Assembly (NCBI GenBank): GCA_040218815.1
Contig: JAVJQS010000004.1
Span: forward strand, 186,001 to 250,000
DNA from: JAVJQS01 sp040218815
GTDB lineage: Bacteria; Bacteroidota; Bacteroidia; Flavobacteriales_E; Vicingaceae
DNA: 64,000 bases
Direction: 5' to 3'
Part shown: in pieces, positions 17,874 to 26,545 of the stretch
Numbering within the stretch: position 1 is the first letter of the stretch
How the letters are laid out: every line of letters starts with the position of its first letter
The notes under the pieces: model-generated
Database searches by the model: none
Seen by the model: the letters and a program-made list of their open reading frames with translations, nothing else
What the model was told of the DNA's origin: nothing
Position numbers and translations under genes: made by a program

Positions 17874-19872
17874 AGCAGTTTGCTTTATACTTAGTCTTTT
17901 TTTTACAGGCTCTGTATTTTCTCAATCCGAAGAAAACAAGTTTTCAAAAGGACAATTAAAGAAAATGGCTGCTGCAGCAGAGAGAAATAACGACCCTGAA
18001 ACCGCAGCCATTTATTATGAGAAATACTTAGAAAAAAACCCTGGTGATATAAAAGTGACCTATCAACTGGCCAATAAAAATAGAATGATTGGGAATGTTG
18101 CAGCTGCTAAAAGCCAATATAAAGTTGTTTTTGAAAAAGAGAAGAAAAAATATCCTTTAGCGGCATTTTTCTTTGCTGAAATGCTAGTTGCTAGTGGCAA
18201 TTGCAAAGATGCTATTCCAATTTATGATGATTTTAGAGGGGACATTCGTGGTGAAAAAGATGATCGAAAATATAGTCGATTAGCTAAATTTGCTATTGAA
18301 GGTTGTGAAATGAAGGGAGATACTTCAATTCGTTCTAATATGGCAATTAAGGAGCTTAACGATGCCATTAATGGCAGTCATATGGAGGGAGCTCCAGTTT
18401 TTATATCGGAAAATGAAATTCTCTACAATTCTCTAAAAACTAAAAAAAGTGTTTACGATACACAATCTGAAAGTATGCCAAATCGCCTGTTTTATACGGC
18501 CAATTTAGAAGAAGGAGAATGGGAACACAAAAATGCATGGGTGGAACTCCGAAATTTTAATGTGGGAGAAGTGGCAAATGGGGCATTTAACTTAGACCAT
18601 ACTCGATTTTACTTTTCGGCCTGTGAAACCAATTCCTTAGGTGAAGTGAGTTGTGATATCTACAGTATGGATAAAGTTGGAAGTAAATGGTCAACCCCGG
18701 TAAAGTTACCTGAGCAAGTAAACACTAAGTACACAGAAACTCAAGTGGCAGTTGGAATTGATGAGCGAGAGCGAGAAACAATTTATTTTGTATCAGATAG
18801 AAAAGAGGGGAAAGGGGGCTTAGATATTTGGTATTCTACTTATTATGAAGACAAAAAGGAGTATCGTGAAGCAAAAAATTGTGGATCACGTATCAACTCC
18901 GTTGGTGATGAAATTACTCCATTTATTAATCCAATAAATCGTCAAATGATCTTTAGCTCTAATGGACATCCAAGTTTTGGAGGGTTTGATGTTTTTAAGT
19001 CTTCAGGTGAAAGAAGCCGGTGGTCTGAACCCGAAAATATTGGCACCGCAATTAATAGCTATTCCGATGAATTATACTATGTAGTAAGTCCAGCCGGTGG
19101 TGAGGGGGTTTTTGCTAGTAATAGGGTTACTCCTGAAAATAAAAAAAGAGGAGCTTGTTGTGATAATTTATTTTACTTCAAAGAGTTAGATAAAATAGAG
19201 TTGATTGTCAGTGGGAAGATAACTGAAATAGAATCAGAAACTAAAGAACTAGATGGAGTGAAAGTGAAGTTGTATATGGTGGATGAGCTGGGGGAGAGGT
19301 ATTTTATGCAAGCTACCACAACAGATCAAGATGGAGTGTATAACTTACGTTTAGAGGCAAATAATAATTACATTGTAAAGACAGAAAAGGAAGGGTTTTT
19401 ATCTGAGGAAAAGCAGCTCTCCACCAAAAATATGATCAATTCTGAAAAACTACAAAAAGACTTTCAATTGAATGAAATCTCAGAACGGGCAATTGAATTA
19501 GAAAATGTTTATTATGAATATGGTGAAACTAATCTTACCAATGAAGGCTTGGCGACCATTGATACCACTATCTATCAGGTGCTTTTACAAAATCCAAGTA
19601 TTGTTGTTGAAATTGGCGCACATACGGATAATGTGGGTTCTAAGGGCTACAATTTAAACTTATCGCAACTTCGAGCTGAAAGTGTTGTGCGGTACTTAAG
19701 GTTAAAGGGTATAGATAAGTCTCGATTAAAGGCAAAAGGATATGGAGAGAGTCAGCCTTTGGCACCTAATGAAAATGCCGATGGCACGGACAACGAAGCC
19801 GGTAGAGCAAAAAACCGTAGAACAGAGTTTAAAGTTATTGGTGAGATTGAAATCCCTGAATTGGAGGACTAA
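17839..19872 (+). CDS. OmpA family protein with TPR and PD40 domains, PorE-like
   Basis: The protein has a signal sequence (IKAVCFILSLFFTGSVFSQ), a TPR region at about residues 35-120, a WD40-like PD40 propeller at about 190-450 (for example YFVSDRKEGKGGLDIW and FSSNGHPSFGGFDVF), a CarboxypepD_reg-like Ig fold at about 455-550, and a C-terminal OmpA domain with VVEIGAHTDNVGS and SQLRAESVVRYL that binds peptidoglycan. This layout matches PorE-type T9SS accessory proteins that anchor outer-membrane complexes. The start is unsettled: a TTG at 17839 overlaps the PorP gene by 35 bases, while an ATT at 17869 would fit the signal peptide better. Confidence 0.86.
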   Translation: MNNVGFLVLDIKAVCFILSLFFTGSVFSQSEENKFSKGQLKKMAAAAERNNDPETAAIYYEKYLEKNPGDIKVTYQLANKNRMIGNVAAAKSQYKVVFEKEKKKYPLAAFFFAEMLVASGNCKDAIPIYDDFRGDIRGEKDDRKYSRLAKFAIEGCEMKGDTSIRSNMAIKELNDAINGSHMEGAPVFISENEILYNSLKTKKSVYDTQSESMPNRLFYTANLEEGEWEHKNAWVELRNFNVGEVANGAFNLDHTRFYFSACETNSLGEVSCDIYSMDKVGSKWSTPVKLPEQVNTKYTETQVAVGIDERERETIYFVSDRKEGKGGLDIWYSTYYEDKKEYREAKNCGSRINSVGDEITPFINPINRQMIFSSNGHPSFGGFDVFKSSGERSRWSEPENIGTAINSYSDELYYVVSPAGGEGVFASNRVTPENKKRGACCDNLFYFKELDKIELIVSGKITEIESETKELDGVKVKLYMVDELGERYFMQATTTDQDGVYNLRLEANNNYIVKTEKEGFLSEEKQLSTKNMINSEKLQKDFQLNEISERAIELENVYYEYGETNLTNEGLATIDTTIYQVLLQNPSIVVEIGAHTDNVGSKGYNLNLSQLRAESVVRYLRLKGIDKSRLKAKGYGESQPLAPNENADGTDNEAGRAKNRRTEFKVIGEIEIPELED

Positions 19873-19910
19873 TTTAGATTCAAAAGCAATCCGCTAGCTA
19901 TAAAGCCCAC

Positions 19911-20720
19911 CTATATGACTGCTTTTCGTATTCGAATGAGTTTCTCTAAAAGGGTTTCTAATTTATCTAGAGCCAGCATATTCGCACCATCAGATTTAGC
20001 CTGCGAGGGGTTGTGATGTGTTTCAATAAAAATACCATCTGCTCCAGCAGCAATTGCTGCTTTGCCGATAGTTTCAATAAGTTCTGGCTGACCTCCTGTG
20101 ATTCCGCTGCTTTGGTTGGGTTGCTGAAGTGAGTGTGTAATGTCCATTATAACAGGAGCATATGCTTTCATCTTTGGTATTCCTCGAAAATCAACTATCA
20201 TATCTTGATAGCCAAACATATTTCCGCGGTCTGTAATCCAAACCTTATCATTTCCAGATTCTTTTACCTTATTTACTGCAAATTTCATGGCTTCAGGAGC
20301 TAAGAATTGTCCTTTTTTTATATTTATGAACTTTTTTGTTTTAGCAGCAGCAACTAAAAGATCCGTTTGTCTGCAGAGAAAGGCTGGGATTTGCAAAACA
20401 TCTACATAATTTGCAGCTAGGGCAGCTTCTTCGGCAGCATGAATATCAGTTACTGTTGGTACATTGTATTTCTTGCCTACATCAGCCAAAATTTTCAATG
20501 CTTTTTCATCACCTATTCCAGTAAAGGAGTCTAATCGTGATCGATTGGCCTTGCGATAAGAGCCTTTAAAAATCCAGGGTATTTCTAAGCGATTGGTGAT
20601 TTCATAAATTCGCTCGGCAATTTTAAATGCCATTTCTTCTCCTTCAATTGCGCAGGGACCTGCTAATAGAAAGAAATTATTTGTTTCAGTAAACTTGATT
20701 TTATGAAGTTGATCAATCAT
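19911..20720 (-). CDS. kdsA: 3-deoxy-8-phosphooctulonate (KDO-8-P) synthase
   Basis: This enzyme condenses phosphoenolpyruvate with arabinose 5-phosphate to make KDO-8-P for lipopolysaccharide core. The motifs LLAGPCAIEG, FKGSYRKANRSRLDSFTG, LQIPAFLCRQTDL, WITDRGNMFGYQDMIVDFRGI, DITHSLQQPN and IETHHNPSQAKSDG are all diagnostic. The ATG at 20720 gives 269 residues, the family's usual size; an upstream in-frame ATG at 20759 would add 13 residues with no family match. The gene faces the OmpA-family gene and is separated from the polyamine operon by about 180 bases. Confidence 0.96.
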   Translation of the reverse strand: MIDQLHKIKFTETNNFFLLAGPCAIEGEEMAFKIAERIYEITNRLEIPWIFKGSYRKANRSRLDSFTGIGDEKALKILADVGKKYNVPTVTDIHAAEEAALAANYVDVLQIPAFLCRQTDLLVAAAKTKKFINIKKGQFLAPEAMKFAVNKVKESGNDKVWITDRGNMFGYQDMIVDFRGIPKMKAYAPVIMDITHSLQQPNQSSGITGGQPELIETIGKAAIAAGADGIFIETHHNPSQAKSDGANMLALDKLETLLEKLIRIRKAVI

Positions 20721-20899
20721 CGATTTTATTTTAAAATTAAGTTGATAAGCGTGAATCAAGTTATAGCTAAAAAGCAGAAATAAATAGTATTGAAGGTGTT
20801 TTTTCCAATTTTATGAACTCCAATAATAGCCATAGAACTATCATTGCTATTGACTCTATTGAATACTTATAATATTTTAATAGTTGATTTGAATTTAAT

Positions 20900-21223
20900 T
20901 TAGTCTACATCTTCATCTTCAAAATCTTCTTCATCATATTTATCTTCATATTCCTCTTTGGCATCATCAGTTAGGTTACCATCATCATCGTAATCATCAT
21001 CGTCTTCAATCAACTGATCTGCTACAATCTTCGACATTTTAATTAAGTAAATTTTGTCTTCCATCTCAAAACGTAATGCACTGATTTTATCACCATCTTT
21101 ATTTACAAATGAAATAAGGTGTTGACTAAAACCTTCTGGATATTCTAATTTAATTTGTTCTTGGATATCTCTTCCAATTTTTTCGAAAGAAGTTACTAAT
21201 CTAGGTTTACTTGTTGCGCTCAT
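20900..21223 (-). CDS. small acidic conserved protein of unknown function
   Basis: I do not recognise this 107-residue protein. The first 70 residues look like a compact fold (VTSFEKIGRDIQEQIKLEYP, then ISALRFEMEDKIYLIKMS). The last 36 are about two-thirds Asp and Glu with interspersed Tyr, so it is strongly acidic and probably disordered there. It starts 10 bases after the stop of the deoxyhypusine-synthase-like gene on the same strand, so it is the last gene of the polyamine operon. Polycation binding is an attractive guess given that context, but nothing in the sequence proves it. Confidence 0.75.
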   Translation of the reverse strand: MSATSKPRLVTSFEKIGRDIQEQIKLEYPEGFSQHLISFVNKDGDKISALRFEMEDKIYLIKMSKIVADQLIEDDDDYDDDGNLTDDAKEEYEDKYDEEDFEDEDVD

Positions 21224-21233
21224 AATTCTTTTT

Positions 21234-22211
21234 TTACCAATCTAATAAATAGGCGAAAATTAAAGGTGCCACAATAGTAGCATCTGATTCTATTATGTGT
21301 TTTGGAGTATCAATATCTAATTTACCCCATGTAATTTTCTCATTTGGAACAGCTCCAGAATAGGAGCCATAACTGGTAGTAGAGTCTGAAATTTGGCAAA
21401 AATAGCTCCAAAAAGGAGTGTCGGTGCGTTCCATATCTTGATAGAGCATAGGTACTACACAAATGGGGAAATCACCTGCTATTCCTCCTCCAATTTGAAA
21501 AAAGCCAATGCCTTTATCTTCTGCATTATCGGTGTACCAATCTGCTAAAAAAGTCATGTACTCAATACCGGATTTTACGGTGGAAGGTTTCAAATCTTTT
21601 TTCAAACAGTAGGAAGCAAAAATATTTCCCAGGGTTGAATCTTCCCATCCAGGCACAATGATGGGTATGTTTTTTTCAGCAGCAGCTAACATCCAAGAGT
21701 TTTTTGGATCAATTTCATAATATTGCTCCAACTCTCCAGAAAGTAATAATTGATATAAATACTCATGTGGAAAGTATCTTTCGCCTTGATCTTCTGCTTT
21801 TTTCCAAAGTGCAAAAACGTGCTTTTGTAAGCGTCTGAAAGCTTCTTCTTCAGGGATACAAGTATCAGTCACACGGTTTAAGCCTCGTTCTAATAAATCC
21901 CATTCTTCTTTTGGTGTTAAGTCTCTATAATTGGGCACTCGCTCGTAGTGGGAATGAGCAACCAAGTTCATTAAGTCCTCCTCTAAGTTGGCGCCGGTGC
22001 AAGAAATAATTTGCACCTTATCTTGACGAATCATTTCTGCAAATGATTTTCCGAGTTCAGCGGTGCTCATAGCTCCAGCCAGAGAGACCAACATTTTCTT
22101 ACCACTCTCGAGGTGAGTTTCATAGCCTTTTGCTGCATCCACTAATGCAGCAGCATTAAAGTGTTTGTAGTGTTCTAGAATGAATTTACTTACTGCACCT
22201 TTATTTTTCAT
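21234..22211 (-). CDS. deoxyhypusine synthase family protein (possible homospermidine synthase)
   Basis: This protein of 325 residues has the deoxyhypusine synthase fold: SLAGAMSTAELGK, an acidic glycine-rich FFQIGGGIAGDFP, and the ITWGKLD segment carrying the lysine equivalent to the catalytic lysine of human DHS. Bacteria lack eIF5A, so the target cannot be deoxyhypusine; characterised bacterial members make homospermidine by moving an aminobutyl group onto putrescine. Lying directly downstream of speA and speB, which would supply putrescine, it fits that role. I chose the ATG at 22211, overlapping the speB stop by 11 bases; a TTG at 22220 is also possible. Confidence 0.85.
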   Translation of the reverse strand: MKNKGAVSKFILEHYKHFNAAALVDAAKGYETHLESGKKMLVSLAGAMSTAELGKSFAEMIRQDKVQIISCTGANLEEDLMNLVAHSHYERVPNYRDLTPKEEWDLLERGLNRVTDTCIPEEEAFRRLQKHVFALWKKAEDQGERYFPHEYLYQLLLSGELEQYYEIDPKNSWMLAAAEKNIPIIVPGWEDSTLGNIFASYCLKKDLKPSTVKSGIEYMTFLADWYTDNAEDKGIGFFQIGGGIAGDFPICVVPMLYQDMERTDTPFWSYFCQISDSTTSYGSYSGAVPNEKITWGKLDIDTPKHIIESDATIVAPLIFAYLLDW

Positions 22212-23058
22212 GAAGCTCAAATTTATAACTCAAAAGTTTATAATACAATTTTGCGGCTAAGAAGTTAGGCGCTTTTAATCCATCAATTGGCGCTAATTCA
22301 ACAATATCAAACCCCACCACATTTTTTTGCTCAAAAACTTTCCTCAAGTATTTTATACAAGTATTCCACTGCATTCCACCAGGCTCAGGAGTTCCTGTTG
22401 CAGGCATAATGGAAGGGTCAAATACATCAAGGTCGATGGTCAGGTAAACTTGTTCAGTCAGCTGATCTATTGACTGTTGCATCCAGTCTGACTGCCCAAA
22501 AATGTCTTCGGAAAAGTAGCATTGTTTACGGTTTAAGTGTTCGTTCTCTGATTCATCCATGCTTCGGATGCCTACTTGCACAAGATTAGTATTTTTTGAG
22601 GCATCGTAGACGGCACAAGCGTGATTGTATGGAGAGCCATGGTATTCTGGTCGTAAATCAGTATGTGCATCCAATTGCAATACACTCAAGTCATTGTACT
22701 TTTCATAGAAGGCCTTAATCAATCCAATGCTTATCGAGTGTTCTCCACCAAAAAAGGTCAAAAACTTATCCTTTAAAAGTAAGTCTTTTGTGCTCTTATA
22801 AACTGCCTCAAAAACAGCCTCTGGACTACTTTTTTCTTCTATTGAATTTAGCATGTAAATACCTTGTCGAAATACTTCAGACTTGGTTTCAATATCATAC
22901 AACTCCATGTTTTCGGCAGCATCTAAAAAGGCTGCAAAGCCATTGTCTGCTCCTTTACCCCATGTGCTAGTTCCATCGTATGGAATTGATTGCAGGTAAA
23001 TCTTCGCCAATTCTCGATTGGCGAACTCATCTTCTATACCGGCAAAATTTTGATTCAT
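22201..23058 (-). CDS. speB: agmatinase / ureohydrolase family protein
   Basis: This binuclear-manganese ureohydrolase has GGEHSISIG, QLDAHTDLRPEYHGSPYNHACAV, TIDLDVFDPSIMPATGTPEPGGM and FDIVELAP, which contain the metal-binding His and Asp residues. It hydrolyses agmatine to putrescine and urea. The ATG overlaps the stop of the upstream arginine decarboxylase (ATGA), and the product feeds the next gene, so substrate choice is well supported by context. Other guanidino substrates cannot be excluded for this superfamily. Confidence 0.91.
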   Translation of the reverse strand: MNQNFAGIEDEFANRELAKIYLQSIPYDGTSTWGKGADNGFAAFLDAAENMELYDIETKSEVFRQGIYMLNSIEEKSSPEAVFEAVYKSTKDLLLKDKFLTFFGGEHSISIGLIKAFYEKYNDLSVLQLDAHTDLRPEYHGSPYNHACAVYDASKNTNLVQVGIRSMDESENEHLNRKQCYFSEDIFGQSDWMQQSIDQLTEQVYLTIDLDVFDPSIMPATGTPEPGGMQWNTCIKYLRKVFEQKNVVGFDIVELAPIDGLKAPNFLAAKLYYKLLSYKFELHEK

Positions 23059-24461
23059 TTGTTGTAGCCCAATAGTTTAAACATTTCCTCTGCTGACTGC
23101 TCATTTCGATAAACATAATCCACTAGATTTCCCTGTTCATCTCGATCTAATATAATGTGTTTGGGTGAAGGGATTAGACAATGCTTAATGCCCCCATATC
23201 CGCTAATTGCATCTTGGTATGCTCCAGTATGGAAAAAGCCAAGATATAGAGGCTCTTTTTCATTTTCTTCGATTTTTGGCAACAATACTTCTTGGTTTAA
23301 GTCCTCGGAATTGTAGTAATCAGAATGATCGCAGCTGATTCCGCCAATAGCGGTTCGTTGGTATTCATTGTTCCATTTATTCACTGGTAACAAAATAAAC
23401 TTTTCGTGGATGCTCCAAGCATCGGGAATGGTATTCATTAAACTGTTGTTAATGATGTACCAGCACTCGGTGTCGTTTTGTTGTTTTTTCTCTAAAACCT
23501 CAAAAATTATCGCTCCACTTTCACCGACTGTATATTTTCCAAATTCTGTATAAATATCTGGGTCTGGAACTTGTTCTTCAGCACAAACTTCTTTGATGTT
23601 TTTTACAATCTCGTTAATCATGTAATCATAATCATACTCAAAACCCAAGTTATTTCTTATAGGTAAACCTCCTCCTAAGTTAAAGGAATCCAATGTTGGA
23701 CTTTTCCGCTGCAAGTCTACATAAAGTTTTAATGCACGTTTAAATTCTCCCCAGTAATAAAGACTGTCTTTTATACCTGAATCAACAAAAAAATGTAACA
23801 TCTTTAGCTCAACCACTTCACTTTTTTGAACATGGTTTTCAAAAAAGTCTAACATTTCATTTTGTCTAATCCCCAGTCGACTAGTATAATAAGAGGCTTG
23901 AGGTTCCTCATTAATGGCCATGCGCAAGCCAATTTTAATTTTTTTACTGCACTTTAATTTCTCAATTCGCTCCAGTTCAGAGGTGCTGTCTAAAACCACA
24001 ATAACATTGCTAAACCCTGCCTCAATTAAACCAACAATTTTTTGCAAATATTCCGGCGTTTTATACCCGTTATTTACGATTGTTCTTTTTTTATCAATTT
24101 TTCCTTCATGATATAGGTTCAAAATTAAATCAATGTCAAATGAAGAAGAAGTCTCCAGGTTAACATTGTGCTTCATAGCTTCAGAAACCACATGAGAAAA
24201 GTGATTGCACTTGGTGCAATAGCAATAGTTGTAGTTGCCTTTATAGCCGTGTTTTTTTATTGCACGATTAAACAAGTTTCGGGCTTTCTTTATTTGATCT
24301 CCAATTTTTGGAAGGTAAATGAATCTAAATGGGGTTCCGTACTTTTCAATTAAATGCTTTAATGAAACACCGTGAAAGGTTAAATGATCGTTTTTCAAAT
24401 CAAAGCCTTCTTGCGGAAAATAATAGGTTTGATCAATTAAATCAAAATAGGTGTTTTTCAT
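23055..24461 (-). CDS. speA: arginine decarboxylase (PLP, fold III)
   Basis: This 468-residue enzyme is of the Bacteroidota arginine decarboxylase type: KYGTPFRFIYLPKIG, NYNYCYCTKCNHFSHVV (PLP-lysine region), LETSSSFDIDL, FNLGGGLPIRN (phosphate-binding glycines), and a conserved ISCDHSDYY and LGFFHTGAYQ near the C-terminus (Cys of the second active-site half). It makes agmatine from arginine. I start it at the ATG at 24461, reading MKNTYFDLIDQTYYFPQEGFD, which is how this family begins. The in-frame ATG at 24482 lies inside a TACTTTTG promoter box (24490-24483), supporting the internal start. It is the first gene of a four-gene operon. Confidence 0.93.
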   Translation of the reverse strand: MKNTYFDLIDQTYYFPQEGFDLKNDHLTFHGVSLKHLIEKYGTPFRFIYLPKIGDQIKKARNLFNRAIKKHGYKGNYNYCYCTKCNHFSHVVSEAMKHNVNLETSSSFDIDLILNLYHEGKIDKKRTIVNNGYKTPEYLQKIVGLIEAGFSNVIVVLDSTSELERIEKLKCSKKIKIGLRMAINEEPQASYYTSRLGIRQNEMLDFFENHVQKSEVVELKMLHFFVDSGIKDSLYYWGEFKRALKLYVDLQRKSPTLDSFNLGGGLPIRNNLGFEYDYDYMINEIVKNIKEVCAEEQVPDPDIYTEFGKYTVGESGAIIFEVLEKKQQNDTECWYIINNSLMNTIPDAWSIHEKFILLPVNKWNNEYQRTAIGGISCDHSDYYNSEDLNQEVLLPKIEENEKEPLYLGFFHTGAYQDAISGYGGIKHCLIPSPKHIILDRDEQGNLVDYVYRNEQSAEEMFKLLGYNK

Positions 24462-24482
24462 TTCATAGTCAATTTGCAACAT

Positions 24483-24490
24483 CAAAAGTA
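24483..24490 (-). promoter_or_regulatory. candidate promoter of the speA operon (TACTTTTG)
   Basis: On the minus strand this reads TACTTTTG, a full match to the Bacteroidota -7 box TAnnTTTG, with a T-rich TTTT about 17 bases upstream in place of the -33 TTTG. The ATG of speA follows 21 bases later. Confidence 0.5.
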
Positions 24491-24686
24491 ACAATCGACG
24501 AATTGATAAAACCCTGTGTCAATCTTTTTTTAGTGAAATAATATATATTTTAAGTTGAAAATTTCTAATATCCATATAGTCAGAAGATTACAATCCATTT
24601 GGTTTATTAAAATAGATTTTAGATAAAAATTAATAAGCTAAACCAGCCGAGTATTAACTTTACACCTTATCTAAACTAATCTTGAT

Positions 24687-25190
24687 ATGAATACAGATTC
24701 CTTTCCCGATTATTTTCATGCCTACATTTCTAAAATTCCTGATGGTAATCCTATCGAATTGCTACAATATGGAATTAAAGAAAGCTTAAGCAGTTTAGCG
24801 ATGGTTTCTGAAGAAAAAGCCAATCAAAGCTATGAGGAGGGTAAATGGAGTATCAAAGACATTATACAACACTTAATTGATACCGAACGGATTTTTTGCT
24901 ATCGAGCACTGGCAATTGCTCGAGGAGAAACGATTAAGCTTCCCGGCTACAACCATGCTAGTTATGCTGAGAATGCAACTGCTAACTCAAGAAGTTTAAA
25001 GGAACTAATGGAAGAATTGAGAAACCTCCGCCAAAGCAGTATTGATATGTTTAGGAGTTTTACTCCTGAAATGCTCAAAAAGAAAGGAAATGCTAATGGT
25101 TTAGACATAAAAGTTGAGCAATTACAATATATTTTGGTTGGTCATGAGATCCATCACTTACAAGTAATTCATCAAAAGTATTTGAAATGA
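24687..25190 (+). CDS. DinB family (four-helix) protein
   Basis: This 167-residue protein has a DinB-like bundle: WSIKDIIQHLIDTERIFCYRALAIARGE near residues 50-77 carries the first metal His, and ILVGHEIHHLQVIHQKYL at the end carries the HExxH-like second cluster. Such proteins are metal-binding and include thiol-dependent transferases; the substrate is unknown. The stop overlaps the start of the next gene (ATGA), so the two are coupled. Confidence 0.84.
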   Translation: MNTDSFPDYFHAYISKIPDGNPIELLQYGIKESLSSLAMVSEEKANQSYEEGKWSIKDIIQHLIDTERIFCYRALAIARGETIKLPGYNHASYAENATANSRSLKELMEELRNLRQSSIDMFRSFTPEMLKKKGNANGLDIKVEQLQYILVGHEIHHLQVIHQKYLK

Positions 25191-25516
25191 TTGAGTGGAG
25201 TGATTTTGAAAAAATAGACATGAGGTCTGGGACCATAATTGAAGTAGACGCATTTCCAAAGGCAAACAACCCTGCTTGGAAGCTTAAGGTGGACTTTGGT
25301 GAACTGGGAATAAAAAAATCAAGCGCACAAATCACTGATAATTACACTAAGGAGCAACTGCTTGGCAAGCAGGTAGTTGCTGTTGTTAATTTCCCTCCGA
25401 AACAGATTGCAAATTTTTTTTCAGAATGCTTGGTTTTGGGCATTGCAGATGTAAATGGTAATATTGTATTGCTGCAGCCTGACCGAGAAATTAGCAATGG
25501 AGAGAAAGTGAGTTAA
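25187..25516 (+). CDS. CsaA-like tRNA-binding domain protein
   Basis: At 109 residues this is a stand-alone EMAP/tRNA-binding OB fold: DFEKIDMRSGTIIEVDAFPKANNPAWKLKVDFGE, then KKSSAQITDNYTKEQLLGKQVVAVVNFPPKQIANFFSE, and a C-terminal VLLQPDREISNGEKV. It matches CsaA-type proteins, described as secretion chaperones in Bacillus, and the OB domain of MetRS. Its coupling to the DinB-like gene gives no clear functional hint. Confidence 0.9.
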   Translation: MIEWSDFEKIDMRSGTIIEVDAFPKANNPAWKLKVDFGELGIKKSSAQITDNYTKEQLLGKQVVAVVNFPPKQIANFFSECLVLGIADVNGNIVLLQPDREISNGEKVS

Positions 25517-25666
25517 TTGAGAAATTTTAGTTTTTATTTTTTAATCATAAAAATTATGTTACTTGCAATTGACTCGTGGATTTATTGCATTTGAAATTTC
25601 ATTCAAGCTAATAATGGAATGACTATTTGATCATTATAAATTAAGGATTAAAATCTAAAAATTGAT

Positions 25667-26503
25667 ATGAAAATATATCCAATAGATACGGGGAACTTTA
25701 AGTTAGACGGTGGCGCCATGTTTGGTGTAGTACCTAAATCATTGTGGCAACGAACGAATCCAGCAGATAGTAATAATATGTGCTCGTGGACCATGCGTTG
25801 TATGTTGATTGAAAAGGGAGATCGATTGATGTTGATTGATAACGGAATGGGGGATAAGCAGAGTGAAAAGTTTTTTAGTTATTACTATCTGTTCGGTGAT
25901 GCTACACTTGAAAAATCTTTGGCTTCATATGGCTTTCACCCTGATGATATTACTGATGTATTTTTAACGCATTTACATTTTGATCACTGCGGAGGAGGAG
26001 TAAAATGGAATAAAGATAAAACAGCCTATGCCCCAACTTTTAAAAACGCTAACTATTGGTCGAATAAGCAACATTGGGAATGGGCAACAAGTCCAAACGA
26101 TAGAGAGAAAGCCTCTTTTTTAAAGGAGAATATTATACCAATGCAGGAATTTGGTCAGCTTAAGTTTGTTGAGGAGCATGATTTTAATTGGTTTGATATT
26201 TTTTATGCTTTCGGTCATACCGATGCACAGATGATTCCGTTGATTGAATATAAAGGAAAGAGAATAGCCTTCGTAGCTGATTTATTACCCTCAGCAGGAC
26301 ATATACCATTGCCTTATGTTATGGGTTATGATACACGACCATTGTTGACTTTAGAGGATCGAAAGAAGTTTTATAAGAAGGCTATAGAGGAGGATTTATT
26401 ACTCTTTATGGAACACGATTATGACAATGAAGTAATTAGTCTTAAAGACACTGAGAAAGGAGCTAGGTTGAATGAAAGCTTTAAATTTATCGACATGTTT
26501 TAG
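25667..26503 (+). CDS. MBL-fold metallo-hydrolase
   Basis: This 278-residue protein has the MBL zinc motif THLHFDHCGG at about residue 104, later metal positions in FGHTDAQMIP and FVADLLPSAGHIP, and a terminal FMEHDYDNEV. The general form is close to AHL-lactonase-like and other quorum-quenching-like family members, but the substrate cannot be assigned. It stands alone after a 150-base gap and converges on msrB. Confidence 0.88.
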   Translation: MKIYPIDTGNFKLDGGAMFGVVPKSLWQRTNPADSNNMCSWTMRCMLIEKGDRLMLIDNGMGDKQSEKFFSYYYLFGDATLEKSLASYGFHPDDITDVFLTHLHFDHCGGGVKWNKDKTAYAPTFKNANYWSNKQHWEWATSPNDREKASFLKENIIPMQEFGQLKFVEEHDFNWFDIFYAFGHTDAQMIPLIEYKGKRIAFVADLLPSAGHIPLPYVMGYDTRPLLTLEDRKKFYKKAIEEDLLLFMEHDYDNEVISLKDTEKGARLNESFKFIDMF

Positions 26504-26545
26504 ATAAAATACAATCTGTTGCAGTTGTTAAAAACAATCTGCTAA

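Noticed and set aside
22201..22211. Frameshift between speB and the DHS-like gene
   Set aside because: The 11-base overlap places a proper ATG start and a proper TAA stop in different frames, a normal translational-coupling arrangement.
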